A stretch of DNA of 64,000 nucleotides, taken from DATKFM01 sp963810485 (GTDB taxonomy: Bacteria > Pseudomonadota > Alphaproteobacteria > Dongiales > Dongiaceae). Positions 1-9,170 of this stretch are shown here, piece by piece (within the stretch, counting starts at the first letter, position 1; each line of letters begins with the position of its first letter). The notes under the pieces were generated by a model that saw only the letters and a program-made list of their open reading frames with translations, was not told where the DNA came from and did no database searches. Position numbers and translations under genes: made by a program. The DNA lies in the NCBI GenBank assembly GCA_963810485.1, contig CAWENQ010000002.1, positions 297,408-361,407 on the forward strand, written 5' to 3'.

Positions 1-1143
1 CTGGAACAGTGCCGTAACGAACAAGAGCTGCCCGGCCAGGGCGACAACTGCGCTGTTCGCGGGATCGGACGTATCCAAATACAGATGCACCACATAGCCG
101 GGGAAACTGAGCATGAACAACATCACCAGCGTCATGTAGCCGACATTCATGCCGATGGCGACGAATCCGGCCTGTCTTGCCGTGGCCATGCTCCCGGCGC
201 CCCGCTCGTGGGCAACGCGGATCGCCACGGCCTGGGCGATCGCCGCCGGGATCATATAGAGGAAGTTGATCAGGCTCATGACGATCTGGTTGGCGGCCAG
301 CGGCACTGGGCCCATGATCCCCATCATCACCTGCACCGCCGTGAAGAGCCCCGCCTCCATCGCCGTCATGACGCCGACGGGGAGCCCAAGGCGGAAAATG
401 CGCGCGCAGAGCGTCCAGTCGATCCGCGCGGTCGCGCGAAGCAAATTGTAGCCCTTCAGCGAGGGTGCCACGCCGACGATCGCGGCCTGCGCGAAGAACA
501 TAAGCCAGCACACGATACTGGTGCCGATGCCCGCCCCGCCGATGCCCAACCCCGGCCAGTCGCCGATGCCATGGACCAGGATCAACACCACCACGAAATT
601 CAACGCGAGCGCCGCAATGGTAATCGCCATCAGCGAACTGGTGCGCGCCAGCGCCGTGGCGAAACAGCGCAGATTGCTGAACAGCATGTAGGGAAAGATG
701 CTGAATGCCAGCGCCTGTGAGTAGGGCCGCGAGGCCTCGATCACCTCCCGATCCTGGCCGAGCCAAGGCAGCAAATCCGGCAGATACCAACCCAGTGCGG
801 TTCCGGGAACTGCCAGTATCGCCGAAACCCAGAATCCCTGGCCGACGGCGGCGCTGACCTGCGCGCGGTCGCCGGCGCCGTGTCCGCTCGCCGCCAGCAC
901 GCTGACCACCGAGGCGATACTCATGCAGACGAAGAGGATGCTGAACAAGATCGCGGTGATGAGCCCGACGGCCGCTATCGATATCGTGCCGAGCCGGCCG
1001 ACGATCGCCAGATCGGTGAGGTTCATGCCCATTTCCGCCAGAAAGCCGGCGGCCAATGGCGCAGAGATGTGCATGAGCTTGCCGCTCTCCTGACGGATAG
1101 ACAGGACCGGCGTTGCAGTTGTGGCGGGAGTGGCGCGATTCAT
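1..1143 (-). CDS. MATE family efflux transporter (3' end cut by window edge)
   Basis: Inner-membrane multidrug/cation antiporter of the MATE (NorM-like) family. About 381 codons are present, starting from ATG at 1143, and the frame is open to the window edge. The family is usually 440-470 residues, so the last helices are missing. After a short polar N-terminus the protein has the family-typical opening (residues about 25-60: HISAPLAAGFLAEMGMNLTD, then a VGRLG turn) followed by successive hydrophobic helices. It lies 45 bases downstream of dxs on the same strand and may be co-transcribed, although its function is unrelated to isoprenoids. The substrate cannot be read from sequence. Confidence 0.85.
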   Translation of the reverse strand, partial: MNRATPATTATPVLSIRQESGKLMHISAPLAAGFLAEMGMNLTDLAIVGRLGTISIAAVGLITAILFSILFVCMSIASVVSVLAASGHGAGDRAQVSAAVGQGFWVSAILAVPGTALGWYLPDLLPWLGQDREVIEASRPYSQALAFSIFPYMLFSNLRCFATALARTSSLMAITIAALALNFVVVLILVHGIGDWPGLGIGGAGIGTSIVCWLMFFAQAAIVGVAPSLKGYNLLRATARIDWTLCARIFRLGLPVGVMTAMEAGLFTAVQVMMGIMGPVPLAANQIVMSLINFLYMIPAAIAQAVAIRVAHERGAGSMATARQAGFVAIGMNVGYMTLVMLFMLSFPGYVVHLYLDTSDPANSAVVALAGQLLFVTALFQ

Positions 1144-1188
1144 CTGAAGATACCGGCGTGCGGCGCCGGTCAGGCGCCGCCAGCCGCG

Positions 1189-3111
1189 CTAAGCTCGCGC
1201 GGGCTTTTTGCTGACGGCGCGCCCGAGGGCTTGCAGCGCCGTTTCGACGATGTTCCGGGCATTGAGGCCGGCCTGGTCGTACTGCTTCTCCGGCTTCTCG
1301 TGATCGATGAAGATGTCCGGCAGGGTCATCGGCCGGACCCGCAGGCCGCGGTCGAGCTGCCCGGTCAGCGCCAAATGCTGCAGCACATGACTGGCGAAGC
1401 CGCCGATGGCGCCCTCTTCGATGGTGATCAGCACCTCATGCTCGCGCGCCAGCCGCGTAACCAGTTCGCCATCGAGTGGCTTGCAGAAACGGGCATCGGC
1501 CACCGTCGTCGACAGGCCGCGGGCGGTCAGATCTTCCGCCGCCTTCATGCATTCGCCAAGCCGCGTGCCAAAAGACAGCAGCGCCACCTTGGTGCCTTCG
1601 CTGATGATGCGGCCCTTGCCGATCTCCAGCGGCACGCCGCGCTGCGGCATCTCCACGCCGACACCGTCGCCGCGCGGATAGCGGAAGGCGCTGGGCCGGT
1701 CGTCGATTGCCGCCGCCGTCGCGACCATATGGACCAGCTCAGCCTCATCCGCCGCCGCCATGACCACAAAGCCCGGCAGGCAGGCGAGATAGGTCACATC
1801 GAAGGAACCGGCGTGGGTGGCGCCGTCGGCGCCGACCAGCCCGGCGCGGTCGATGGCAAAGCGCACCGGCAGCTTTTGGATCGCCACGTCATGCACCACC
1901 TGATCGTAGGCGCGCTGCAGGAACGTGGAATAGATCGCGGCGAACGGCTTGTACCCCTCTGTCGCTAAACCCGCGGCAAAGGTCACGCCATGCTGCTCGG
2001 CGATACCGACATCGAAGCAGCGCGCCGGAAAGCGCTTGGCGAAAATATCGAGACCGGTACCCGAGGGCATCGCCGCATTGACGGCAACGATCTTCGGGTC
2101 GTGCTCGGCCTCCTGCACCAGCGCCTGGGCGAAGACCTTCGTGTAAGACGGTGCGTTGGAGGGCGGCTTCACTTGGGCGCCGGTAATGACGTCGAACTTG
2201 GTGACGCCGTGATACTTGTCCGGCGACTTCTCGGCCGGAGGATAGCCATGGCCTTTCTTGGTCACCACATGGACGAGGATCGGTCCTTCATCCACGGCGT
2301 CCCGCACGTTGCGCAGGACGGGGATGAGGTGATCCAGGTTGTGACCGTCGATCGGGCCGACATAGTAGAAGCCGAGCTCCTCGAACAGCGTGCCGCCGGT
2401 GACGATGCCGCGGGCATACTCCTCCGCCCGGCGCGCCGCGATTTTCAGTGGCTCCGGCAGATGCTTGGTGAATTCCTTGCCGATATGGCGGATCGATTGA
2501 TAGGGCTTCGACGACAGCAGCCGCGACAGATAGGCGCTCATCGCGCCCACCGGCGGCGCGATCGACATGTCGTTGTCGTTCAGCACCACGATCAGCCGGC
2601 TGTCCATCGCCCCGGCATTGTTCATCGCCTCATAGGCCATGCCGGCGCTCATGGAGCCGTCGCCGATGACCGCAACCACATGATTCCGGCGGCCGGAGAG
2701 ATCCCGCGCCACCGCCATGCCGAGGCCGGCTGATATCGACGTCGAGCTATGGGCGGCGCCGAATGGATCGTACTCGCTCTCAACTCGACGGGTGAAGCCG
2801 GACAGCCCGCCGCCCTGGCGCAGCGTGCGGATGCGGTCGCGGCGGCCGGTCAGCACTTTATGAGGATAGGCCTGATGCCCCACATCCCAGATCAACCGGT
2901 CGTCTGGCGTCTCGAATAGATAGTGCAGCGCCACTGTCAGCTCGATCACGCCCAGCCCGGCGCCGAGATGCCCGCCGGTGATGGACACCGCATCGATCAC
3001 TTCCGTGCGCAGCTCGTCCGCCACCTGCCGCAACTGGCGCACATCCAGCTTCCGCAGATCGGCGGGGATGCGGATCTCGTCCAACAGCGGCGTCTTGCTC
3101 GGCGGTGCCAT
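1189..3111 (-). CDS. dxs: 1-deoxy-D-xylulose-5-phosphate synthase
   Basis: Thiamine-diphosphate enzyme that condenses pyruvate and glyceraldehyde 3-phosphate to DXP, the first step of the MEP isoprenoid pathway in the cytosol. The 640-residue length is typical. Visible landmarks are the N-terminal DVGHQAYPHK segment, the ThDP/Mg motif GDGSMSAGMAYEAMNNAG with its downstream LNDND, the DRAGLVGADGATHAG segment of the pyrimidine domain, and a C-terminal transketolase-like domain. The ATG at 3111 (MAPPSKTPLL) is preferred to an upstream in-frame start at 3165 because the longer form would run into ispA. It is last in the order histone deacetylase-xseB-ispA-dxs, so substrate supply and prenyl chain synthesis are coupled in one operon. 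Confidence 0.97.
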   Translation of the reverse strand: MAPPSKTPLLDEIRIPADLRKLDVRQLRQVADELRTEVIDAVSITGGHLGAGLGVIELTVALHYLFETPDDRLIWDVGHQAYPHKVLTGRRDRIRTLRQGGGLSGFTRRVESEYDPFGAAHSSTSISAGLGMAVARDLSGRRNHVVAVIGDGSMSAGMAYEAMNNAGAMDSRLIVVLNDNDMSIAPPVGAMSAYLSRLLSSKPYQSIRHIGKEFTKHLPEPLKIAARRAEEYARGIVTGGTLFEELGFYYVGPIDGHNLDHLIPVLRNVRDAVDEGPILVHVVTKKGHGYPPAEKSPDKYHGVTKFDVITGAQVKPPSNAPSYTKVFAQALVQEAEHDPKIVAVNAAMPSGTGLDIFAKRFPARCFDVGIAEQHGVTFAAGLATEGYKPFAAIYSTFLQRAYDQVVHDVAIQKLPVRFAIDRAGLVGADGATHAGSFDVTYLACLPGFVVMAAADEAELVHMVATAAAIDDRPSAFRYPRGDGVGVEMPQRGVPLEIGKGRIISEGTKVALLSFGTRLGECMKAAEDLTARGLSTTVADARFCKPLDGELVTRLAREHEVLITIEEGAIGGFASHVLQHLALTGQLDRGLRVRPMTLPDIFIDHEKPEKQYDQAGLNARNIVETALQALGRAVSKKPARA

Positions 3112-3125
3112 CGCTCGATCCCTGC

Positions 3126-4019
3126 CTATGAGCGCCGGTCGACGACGAATTGCGCCATCTCGCACAGCAGGTCAGCGCGATTGCTGAATTGCGCCAAGCG
3201 ATCGGCGGCATGCCCCGCCAGCTCCTGTGCCCGCTTGCGTGCGCCCTCGACGCCCAGCAGCGAGACGAACGTTGCCTTGCCCGCGGCCTGATCCCGGCCC
3301 ACCGGCTTGCCGGTGACGTCTTCGCTGCTCTCGATGTCCAACAGGTCGTCGGCGATCTGGAACGCCAGGCCCAGATCCCGTGCATAGTCCCGCAGCGCCC
3401 GGTGCGCATCCGCGGGCGCTTGGCCGAGGATCGGTCCGGCGATGCAGGAGAATTCGATGATGGCGCCGGTCTTCAGCGCCTGCAGCCGGGTGATCGCCGG
3501 CAGATCGAGCTGGGCGTTCTCCGCCTCGAGATCGATCATCTGGCCGCCGACCATGCCGGCGGCACCACCGGCTTTCGCCAGCGCCAGCACAAGCTCCGAC
3601 CGCACCAGCGGGCTTGCGTGCGTGGCCGGGTCAGCCAGCACCTCGAATGCCATTGTAAGGAGGCCGTCGCCCGCGAGGATCGATGTCGCCTCGTCGAATT
3701 GCCGGTGCACCGACGGCCGGCCGCGGCGCAGATCCGCGTCGTCCATCGCCGGCAGATCGTCATGGGCCAGGCTGTAGCAATGCAGCATCTCGATTGCCGC
3801 CGCCACGCGCAGCGCGCTTGCATCCGCGACGTCGAACAGCTTGGCGCTGTGGCGCACCAGGAACGGGCGGATGCGCTTGCCGCCGCCCATCACGGCATAG
3901 CGCATGGCGTCGACGACGCGCCGCTCGGCCGTCGTCACCGGCGGTAGCAGGCGGTCGAGCATCTGATTGACCGCCGTGGCGGTCTCGGCAAGGGCAGCTT
4001 CCAGTCGTTTCACGGTCAC
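3126..4019 (-). CDS. ispA: Polyprenyl (farnesyl/geranylgeranyl) diphosphate synthase
   Basis: Cytosolic all-alpha prenyltransferase that adds isopentenyl diphosphate units to an allylic diphosphate, making FPP for quinone and hopanoid/carotenoid routes. It has 297 residues. The first aspartate-rich motif is DDLPAMDD at about residues 87-94 (followed by LRRGRPS). The second is DDLLDIESSED near residue 228. The GGGKRIRP substrate loop is at 45-52. The start is GTG at 4019, directly after the xseB stop codon, so translation is probably coupled. The chain length (C15 or C20) is not settled by sequence; gene order favours FPP synthase. dxs starts 14 bases further on. Confidence 0.95.
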   Translation of the reverse strand: MTVKRLEAALAETATAVNQMLDRLLPPVTTAERRVVDAMRYAVMGGGKRIRPFLVRHSAKLFDVADASALRVAAAIEMLHCYSLAHDDLPAMDDADLRRGRPSVHRQFDEATSILAGDGLLTMAFEVLADPATHASPLVRSELVLALAKAGGAAGMVGGQMIDLEAENAQLDLPAITRLQALKTGAIIEFSCIAGPILGQAPADAHRALRDYARDLGLAFQIADDLLDIESSEDVTGKPVGRDQAAGKATFVSLLGVEGARKRAQELAGHAADRLAQFSNRADLLCEMAQFVVDRRS

Positions 4020-4271
4020 TCAGTCCAGCTTGGCGGATTCTTCGCCGATGGTCCCATCCGCGCTCAGTACGATCTTCTCGACCTTGAGCTGCGCTTCCTG
4101 CAGCTTCGCTTCACAATGGCGCTTCAGGTCGACCCCCCTCTTATAGGCGCTGATGGCATCGTCGAGCTTGCTGTCGCCCTTCTCCAGGGACTTCACCAGC
4201 TTTTGCAACTCAGCCAGTGCGTCCTCGAAGTTCATCTTGGCGATATCAGGCGGTATCTTGTCCTCGGCCAT
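4020..4271 (-). CDS. xseB: Exodeoxyribonuclease VII small subunit
   Basis: Small subunit of exonuclease VII, which degrades single-stranded DNA together with XseA. It has 83 residues, the usual size. The core FEDALAELQKLVKSLEKGD, followed by AISAYKRGVDLKRHCEAKL, is the helical hairpin typical of the family. I chose ATG at 4271 because a strong GAGGGGA ribosome-binding site lies just upstream; an in-frame start at 4355 would add 28 residues with no family likeness. The stop abuts the GTG of ispA. xseB upstream of ispA-dxs is a very common bacterial arrangement. xseA is not in the window. Confidence 0.95.
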   Translation of the reverse strand: MAEDKIPPDIAKMNFEDALAELQKLVKSLEKGDSKLDDAISAYKRGVDLKRHCEAKLQEAQLKVEKIVLSADGTIGEESAKLD

Positions 4272-4379
4272 AGCGTCCCCTCGATTGATCCGCGCCCTGC
4301 CGCCGCTGGACAACTCGACGGACGCGATAATATTCATGCGGGACCCCGCCAGCAAGGGTAGCCAACCCCTTGCAACGGC

Positions 4380-5303
4380 TCAGGACATCAGCGTCCGGAC
4401 ATGGGCGGCGGCGCTGTCGGCCAGCGCTTCCAGATCATAGCCGCCTTCCAGGGTGGAGACGATTCGGCCGCCGCAGCTTTGCCGCGCGACAGCCATCAAT
4501 TCGGCCGTCGCCCAGGCGAAATCCTCGGTCTCCAGTTCCAGGCCGGCCAGGGGGTCGCGGCGATGGGCATCGAAACCGGCGGAGATCAGCAGCAGCTCGG
4601 GGGCGAACGTCCGCAGCGCCGGTAGCACGATCCCGTCGAAGGCGGCGCGAAATTGTTCGGAACCGGCTCCTGGGGCGAGGGGCGCATTGCAGATATTGCC
4701 GACACCCTGCTCGCTCCGCGCGCCCGTGCCGGGATAGAGCGGCCACTGATGGGTCGAGCCGTAGAACATCTCGCTGTCGGACTCGAACATGTGCTGCGTG
4801 CCGTTGCCGTGATGCACGTCGAAGTCGATGACCGCAATCCGCCCCAGGCCGTGTTTCGCCCGCGCGCGATAGGCGCCGACAGCCACGTTGTTGAACAGGC
4901 AGAACCCCATCGGCCGGTCCGCCTCGGCATGATGCCCCGGCGGCCGCACGGCGCAGAAGGCGTTGTCGGCCTCGCCGCCGATCACCGCATCGACGGCGGC
5001 GACGACGGCGCCGGCCGCGCGGAGCGCCGCCTCGCCCGATCCGGACGACATCACCGTGTCGGCATCGGCTCGGACATAGCCGGACTTGGGCACCGCCTTG
5101 AGCACGGCATCCACATAGTCGCGATCATGGGCCAGGGCGATTTGCTCGCGGCTCGCCTCCGGTGCCTCGATCCGTGTCAGCGAATGGAACTCCGGTGCGG
5201 CCAGCGCGTTGAGAATCACTTCCAGCCGCGCGATGCGTTCCGGATGCCCGCGGCCGGTATCGTGGTTAAGGCAGGCGTTGTGGCTGTAAAGCAACGTCGT
5301 CAT
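4380..5303 (-). CDS. Histone deacetylase family protein (acetoin/polyamine deacetylase-like)
   Basis: Zinc-dependent amidohydrolase of the arginase/deacetylase superfamily that removes acetyl groups from small amines or proteins. About 307 residues from ATG 5303; a GTG at 5321 would add six. The active-site signatures are complete: RPPGHHAEADRPMGFC (the tandem His pair at about 124-125), DFDVHHGNGTQ (Asp/His zinc ligands and charge relay at about 160-168), and FDAHRRDPL near residue 260. It heads the xseB-ispA-dxs cluster, with 108 bases between its stop and the xseB start, an order repeatedly seen in alphaproteobacteria. The physiological substrate is unknown. Confidence 0.92.
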   Translation of the reverse strand: MTTLLYSHNACLNHDTGRGHPERIARLEVILNALAAPEFHSLTRIEAPEASREQIALAHDRDYVDAVLKAVPKSGYVRADADTVMSSGSGEAALRAAGAVVAAVDAVIGGEADNAFCAVRPPGHHAEADRPMGFCLFNNVAVGAYRARAKHGLGRIAVIDFDVHHGNGTQHMFESDSEMFYGSTHQWPLYPGTGARSEQGVGNICNAPLAPGAGSEQFRAAFDGIVLPALRTFAPELLLISAGFDAHRRDPLAGLELETEDFAWATAELMAVARQSCGGRIVSTLEGGYDLEALADSAAAHVRTLMS

Positions 5304-5472
5304 GGGGATAAATTCTTCCACGCCGTCGCCCTAGCGACGACTAGTCTTGGTTAAGTCTTGTCAAGAAAACGCCGAATTTGCCAGCAGAAATGCTCCCTTA
5401 GCACTTCTCTGCTTCTATCACGCCGCTGTGTGACGTCCGCCACTTCAATTCGCCCCCGGCGTGATTATTCTT

Positions 5473-5503
5473 TTGGGGAGTGCGGGGCGAATACCTATAC
5501 AAT
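5473..5503 (+). promoter_or_regulatory. Possible sigma-70-like promoter for the L,D-transpeptidase
   Basis: A TTGGGG -35-like box (5473-5478) and a TATACA/TACAAT -10-like box (5496-5503) with near-standard spacing lie about 40 bases before the L,D-transpeptidase ATG. This stretch is AT-richer than its surroundings and sits between two divergent genes (4380-5303 on minus, 5541-7316 on plus). Only the match to consensus supports the call. Confidence 0.35.
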
Positions 5504-5540
5504 GTAGATCAAATTACAGCCTATCGGAGCTGACCTCATC

Positions 5541-7316
5541 ATGCGCGATCACTCCCTTGCGACAGCGGCCCGGCCGTCGGGTCTGCAGCTGCGCCTGCGT
5601 TGGACCGCGGCCTTGGCCTTGTGCCTGGGCTGCGCCGCCGGTGCCGCCGTTGCGAACAATTCGCTGCCGGCCGATGCGACCGTCGTCGCCGCGGCCGAGC
5701 CCGGTCAGTTCATGGCGGCGCCTATCGAGCAGTCGCTGGCGGATCCGATCCGCACCCTCCTGGCGCGCAGCAATTCGCTGCCGGCCGCCGCGAGCTTCGC
5801 CGAGCTGACGCTGCTGCGCGAGTTCTACGCCGCCCGCGACTACGAACCCGTCTGGGTCCATGGCGCAAGCCCGCTGCTGCAGGTCGATGCCATGCTGGCG
5901 GAGATGCGCGGCTTTGACATGCGGAGCCCGGCGGACCTGACGCCGATCCTGTCGGCAATCGAGGCGCGCCGCGTGTCGGTCATGCCCGCACAGATGGCCG
6001 AGCTCGACTGGTCGCTGTCCCTGGCGCTGCTGCGCGGCGCCATCGATCCCGCCGATCCCCTGGCGACCGAGTTGCATCCCCAGGCGCTGACAGCCGTCGC
6101 CACGGCGAAGGACGCCCTGGCCGTGGTTGCGCAGTGGCTGCCTAGCGATCCCGGCTTCTGGCAGCTGCGCCAGGCAGTCGACAGCTATCAGCATCTCGCC
6201 GCCGCCGGCGGCTGGCCGGTCGGCATCACCGGCAAGGATAAAGAGGACTTCGCCTTCGGCGTGCGCAGCGAGCAGATCGCATTGCTGCGCGAGCGGCTGA
6301 CGGTCACCGGCGACTATGCCGCGCCGGCCGTGGCAGTCGCCACGACAACGCCGACACCCGTCGATCCCAGGGGCATCGGACTTACGGGGATTGCCCCGGC
6401 CGCGGGCGCGCCCGATCCGATGGTGATGGATTTGGCGCTGATCGAGGGCGTCAAACACTTCCAGACCCGCCATGGCCTGTTCGCCGATGGCGTGGTCGGC
6501 AAGATGACCCTGGATGCGCTGAACGAGCCGGTCGAAAGCCGCCTGCGCACGATGATGATCAATCTCCGCCGCCTGCAGATCGCCGACCGCAACCTCGGCG
6601 CCGACTATGTAATGGTCAACATCGCCGGCCAGCAGATGAAGCTGGTGCGCAACGGCATGACCAAGATGACGTCGGACGTGATCGTCGGCACCGTCGAACA
6701 CCGCACGCCGGAAGTGGACAGCGCGATCAACCGCATCGAATTCAACCCGGTCTGGTACGTGCCCACCAGCATCCAGAGCAAGGAGCTCCTGCCCAAGATC
6801 CAGGAAGACTCTACCTACATCGCCTCGCAGAACTTCCGCGTCTTCGACACCGCGACCGGGCAGCACATCGATCCGGCGATCGTCAACTGGCACAGCGACG
6901 ACGCCAAGAGCGGCCGCTACAAGCTGCGCCAGGCCCCGGGCAGCGGCAATGCGCTGGGCGCGGTCAAGTTTCTGTTCCCGAACCCGTACGACGTTTATAT
7001 GCACGACACCAACAAGCCAGCGCTGTTCGCCAAGCAGGTGCGCACCCTCAGCCATGGTTGCGTGCGCCTGCCGGACGCGCGCGGTTTTGCCGAGGCCATC
7101 CTGGCCACCGACGCAGCCTGGAGCCGCGAGCGCATCGACGCCATCCTGCAGAAGGGCACCAACCGCTCGGTCACGCTGGACAAGCCGCTGCCTGTGCATC
7201 TGGTCTACCAGACCGCCTGGGTCGGCGAGCAGGGCGAGATCGAGTTCCGCAATGACATCTACGGCCGTGACAAGCGCATTGCCGAAGAGATGAAGATCGC
7301 GCTGGCGACACCATAG
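5541..7316 (+). CDS. L,D-transpeptidase family protein (YcbB/LdtD-like)
   Basis: Periplasmic peptidoglycan cross-linking enzyme of the YkuD fold that makes or edits 3-3 cross-links between meso-DAP residues. It has 591 residues. A charged N-terminus followed by a hydrophobic stretch (about residues 18-40, WTAALALCLGCAAGAAVA) looks like an uncleaved anchor or signal peptide. A peptidoglycan-binding motif, VKHFQTRHGLFADGVVGKMT, lies around residues 305-325. The YkuD domain follows, with a His in YMHDTNKPALF and the catalytic SHGCVRL (Cys507). The layout matches YcbB rather than the small ErfK type. A clear terminator follows at 7344-7375, so it is probably monocistronic. Confidence 0.93.
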   Translation: MRDHSLATAARPSGLQLRLRWTAALALCLGCAAGAAVANNSLPADATVVAAAEPGQFMAAPIEQSLADPIRTLLARSNSLPAAASFAELTLLREFYAARDYEPVWVHGASPLLQVDAMLAEMRGFDMRSPADLTPILSAIEARRVSVMPAQMAELDWSLSLALLRGAIDPADPLATELHPQALTAVATAKDALAVVAQWLPSDPGFWQLRQAVDSYQHLAAAGGWPVGITGKDKEDFAFGVRSEQIALLRERLTVTGDYAAPAVAVATTTPTPVDPRGIGLTGIAPAAGAPDPMVMDLALIEGVKHFQTRHGLFADGVVGKMTLDALNEPVESRLRTMMINLRRLQIADRNLGADYVMVNIAGQQMKLVRNGMTKMTSDVIVGTVEHRTPEVDSAINRIEFNPVWYVPTSIQSKELLPKIQEDSTYIASQNFRVFDTATGQHIDPAIVNWHSDDAKSGRYKLRQAPGSGNALGAVKFLFPNPYDVYMHDTNKPALFAKQVRTLSHGCVRLPDARGFAEAILATDAAWSRERIDAILQKGTNRSVTLDKPLPVHLVYQTAWVGEQGEIEFRNDIYGRDKRIAEEMKIALATP

Positions 7317-7343
7317 TCCCAAGGTAGTTCGCCATCACTACGG

Positions 7344-7375
7344 AAGCCCGCCGCGACAACGCCCGGCGGGCTTTT
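7344..7375 (+). terminator. Rho-independent terminator after the L,D-transpeptidase
   Basis: A 10-bp perfect stem, AAGCCCGCCG (7344-7353) pairing with CGGCGGGCTT (7364-7373), with a 10-base loop and a short T-rich tail (CTTTTCGTT). It lies 28 bases after the stop codon. Confidence 0.9.
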
Positions 7376-7423
7376 CGTTGCGCCTCCCAGCCCCTATCAT
7401 CACCGCCGCAACAACCGGACGGA

Positions 7424-8224
7424 ATGCTTATGTCCCTGCAGATCGCAGAACGCTGGTTCGAGACTCGCCGCATCGGCGACGATATCACCCTGCTGTGGGA
7501 GCCCCATGTCATCCCGCTCATGCGCTGCAATATCTGGCATCTGCGCGGCCGCGACCGCGACCTGCTGATCGACACCGGCATGGGCATCATGAGCCTGCGG
7601 GAAGCCATCGCGCCGCTGATCGACAAGCCAGTCACGGCCGTCGCCACCCATACCCACGCCGATCATGTGGGCAGCCACCATGAATTTGACGATTGCCTGG
7701 TCCATCGCCTGGAGGCGGGCTGTCTTGCAGAGCCGACGCCGCGCAGCACCCTCGTGACCTCGGAGTTCGCCGATGGCGAAGTGAAGATGCTGCGCATGGC
7801 CGGCTACGATGTGGGCGAGACCTTGATCACCGCCCTGCCCCATGCCGGGTATACGCTCGCCAGCTACGGCGTGCGCCCGGCGCGGCCGACGCGCATCGTC
7901 GAGGAAGGCCACATCGTCGACCTCGGCGACCGTAGCTTCGAGGTGCTCCATCTGCCCGGCCATTCCCCCGGCAGCATGGGCCTGTGGGAGAAGCGCACGG
8001 GTGCGCTGTTCTCCGGTGACGCCATCTATGACGGTCCGCTGCTGGACGAGCTGGAGGACTCAAACATCAGCGACTACATCCGCACCATGCGCCGCCTGCG
8101 GGAACTGCCGGTGCGCGTCGTGCATGCCGGCCATGATCCCAGCTTCGGCCGCGATCGGTTGATCGAGTTGGTGGATCACTATCTGGAGCGGCGGGATCCC
8201 GGCTATGCCGCGCCGGCCGCCTGA
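7424..8224 (+). CDS. Metallo-beta-lactamase fold hydrolase
   Basis: Dinuclear metal hydrolase of the MBL superfamily, 266 residues. The metal-binding signature THTHADH gives His76, His78, Asp80 and His81. Later ligands are the His in LPGHSPGSMGLW (about residue 177) and Asp in FSGDAIYDGP (about 200), with a C-terminal His in HAGHDPSFG. The arrangement fits lactonase- or glyoxalase-II-like members, but the substrate is not evident. There are two possible starts, ATG 7424 and ATG 7430 (MSLQIAERWF). The 3' end overlaps the convergent DMT permease gene by 22 bases. Confidence 0.85.
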   Translation: MLMSLQIAERWFETRRIGDDITLLWEPHVIPLMRCNIWHLRGRDRDLLIDTGMGIMSLREAIAPLIDKPVTAVATHTHADHVGSHHEFDDCLVHRLEAGCLAEPTPRSTLVTSEFADGEVKMLRMAGYDVGETLITALPHAGYTLASYGVRPARPTRIVEEGHIVDLGDRSFEVLHLPGHSPGSMGLWEKRTGALFSGDAIYDGPLLDELEDSNISDYIRTMRRLRELPVRVVHAGHDPSFGRDRLIELVDHYLERRDPGYAAPAA

Positions 8225-9159
8225 TTGCGTCGCGCGGCCCGCAACGTGCGCAGCTGCGCATAGAGGACGCCGCCGATAATCAGCAGCCCGCCCAGCATCT
8301 GACCCGCGCTCGGCGGTGTGCCCATCCAGATCAACGTAATCAGGACCGCGACGATCGGAATCAGGTTGCCGTACATCGAAGCGACGACGACTCCCGTGCG
8401 GCTCACGCCGAAGTTCCACAGGAAGTTGCCCAGCCCCACCGACAGGCTGCCCATATAGACGATGATCAGGACATTGGCCCAGCCGAAGTCCAGATGGACG
8501 CTGTTGAGCCCGCTCCAGAAAGCGCCCAGCCACACGACGGCGAGGCCCACAAGACCCGAAAAAGATGTCAGCCCGGTGATGTGAAGCTGCGAATAGCCGC
8601 GCAACCAATGCTGCGCCATGATCGAGTACCAGGTGAAGGCGACATTGGCGCCGATCATCAGCAATTCGCCGCCCCGTATGCCGAAACCGCCGGCCGTGGT
8701 CCCCATGTCCGGGCTGTCGAAGCTGGCGATCAGTCCGCCGGCGGTGGACAGCACCGTGCCGATGATAATCCCGGGCATCAGCGGCAGCCGCTGCACCAGC
8801 CGCGCCGTAATCGCCGAGGTGATGGGATTGGTCGCCGCCACGATTGCCGCCGATACGCCGCTGGAGAAATGCACCCCCAGCGTGGTCATGATTGACGATA
8901 GCGTCATGCCGATCAGGCCAAGATACCAAAGATGCCGCCAGGGCAGCCGGCCGTGAATCGGCACGACCCTCTCCCGCAAGGTCAGCACCGCAAGCAACGT
9001 GACGACGGCGAGAAAATGCCGGCCGATCGTGGCCGACATCGGATCCCAGGTCTTGAGCAGGAACTCCAGCAACGGAAAGAACGAGCCCCACATCATGATC
9101 ATCACCACCATGCCCAGGTTGGCGATGACGAGCGCTCGTACGGTGGGCCGCTGCTCCAT
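8203..9159 (-). CDS. DMT family (EamA) inner-membrane transporter
   Basis: Ten-helix drug/metabolite permease, 318 residues from ATG 9159 (MEQRPTVRALVIANLGMVVM), made of two EamA repeats. The tandem repeat is visible as two blocks of about five hydrophobic segments, with family-typical stretches such as AAIVAATNPITSAITARLVQ in the first half and GVVVASMYGNLIPIVAVLIT in the second. The substrate is unknown. It lies 11 bases downstream of the aminotransferase gene on the same strand, so the pair may be co-transcribed, consistent with export of an amino acid or amine. The 3' end overlaps the convergent hydrolase. Confidence 0.88.
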   Translation of the reverse strand: MEQRPTVRALVIANLGMVVMIMMWGSFFPLLEFLLKTWDPMSATIGRHFLAVVTLLAVLTLRERVVPIHGRLPWRHLWYLGLIGMTLSSIMTTLGVHFSSGVSAAIVAATNPITSAITARLVQRLPLMPGIIIGTVLSTAGGLIASFDSPDMGTTAGGFGIRGGELLMIGANVAFTWYSIMAQHWLRGYSQLHITGLTSFSGLVGLAVVWLGAFWSGLNSVHLDFGWANVLIIVYMGSLSVGLGNFLWNFGVSRTGVVVASMYGNLIPIVAVLITLIWMGTPPSAGQMLGGLLIIGGVLYAQLRTLRAARRNQAAGAA

Positions 9160-9170
9160 GGACGTGATAA

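Noticed and set aside
5514..7322. A 602-codon open frame on the minus strand opposite the L,D-transpeptidase
   Set aside because: It is an antisense shadow produced by high GC3; it has no family likeness, and the plus strand encodes a clear L,D-transpeptidase with SHGCVRL.
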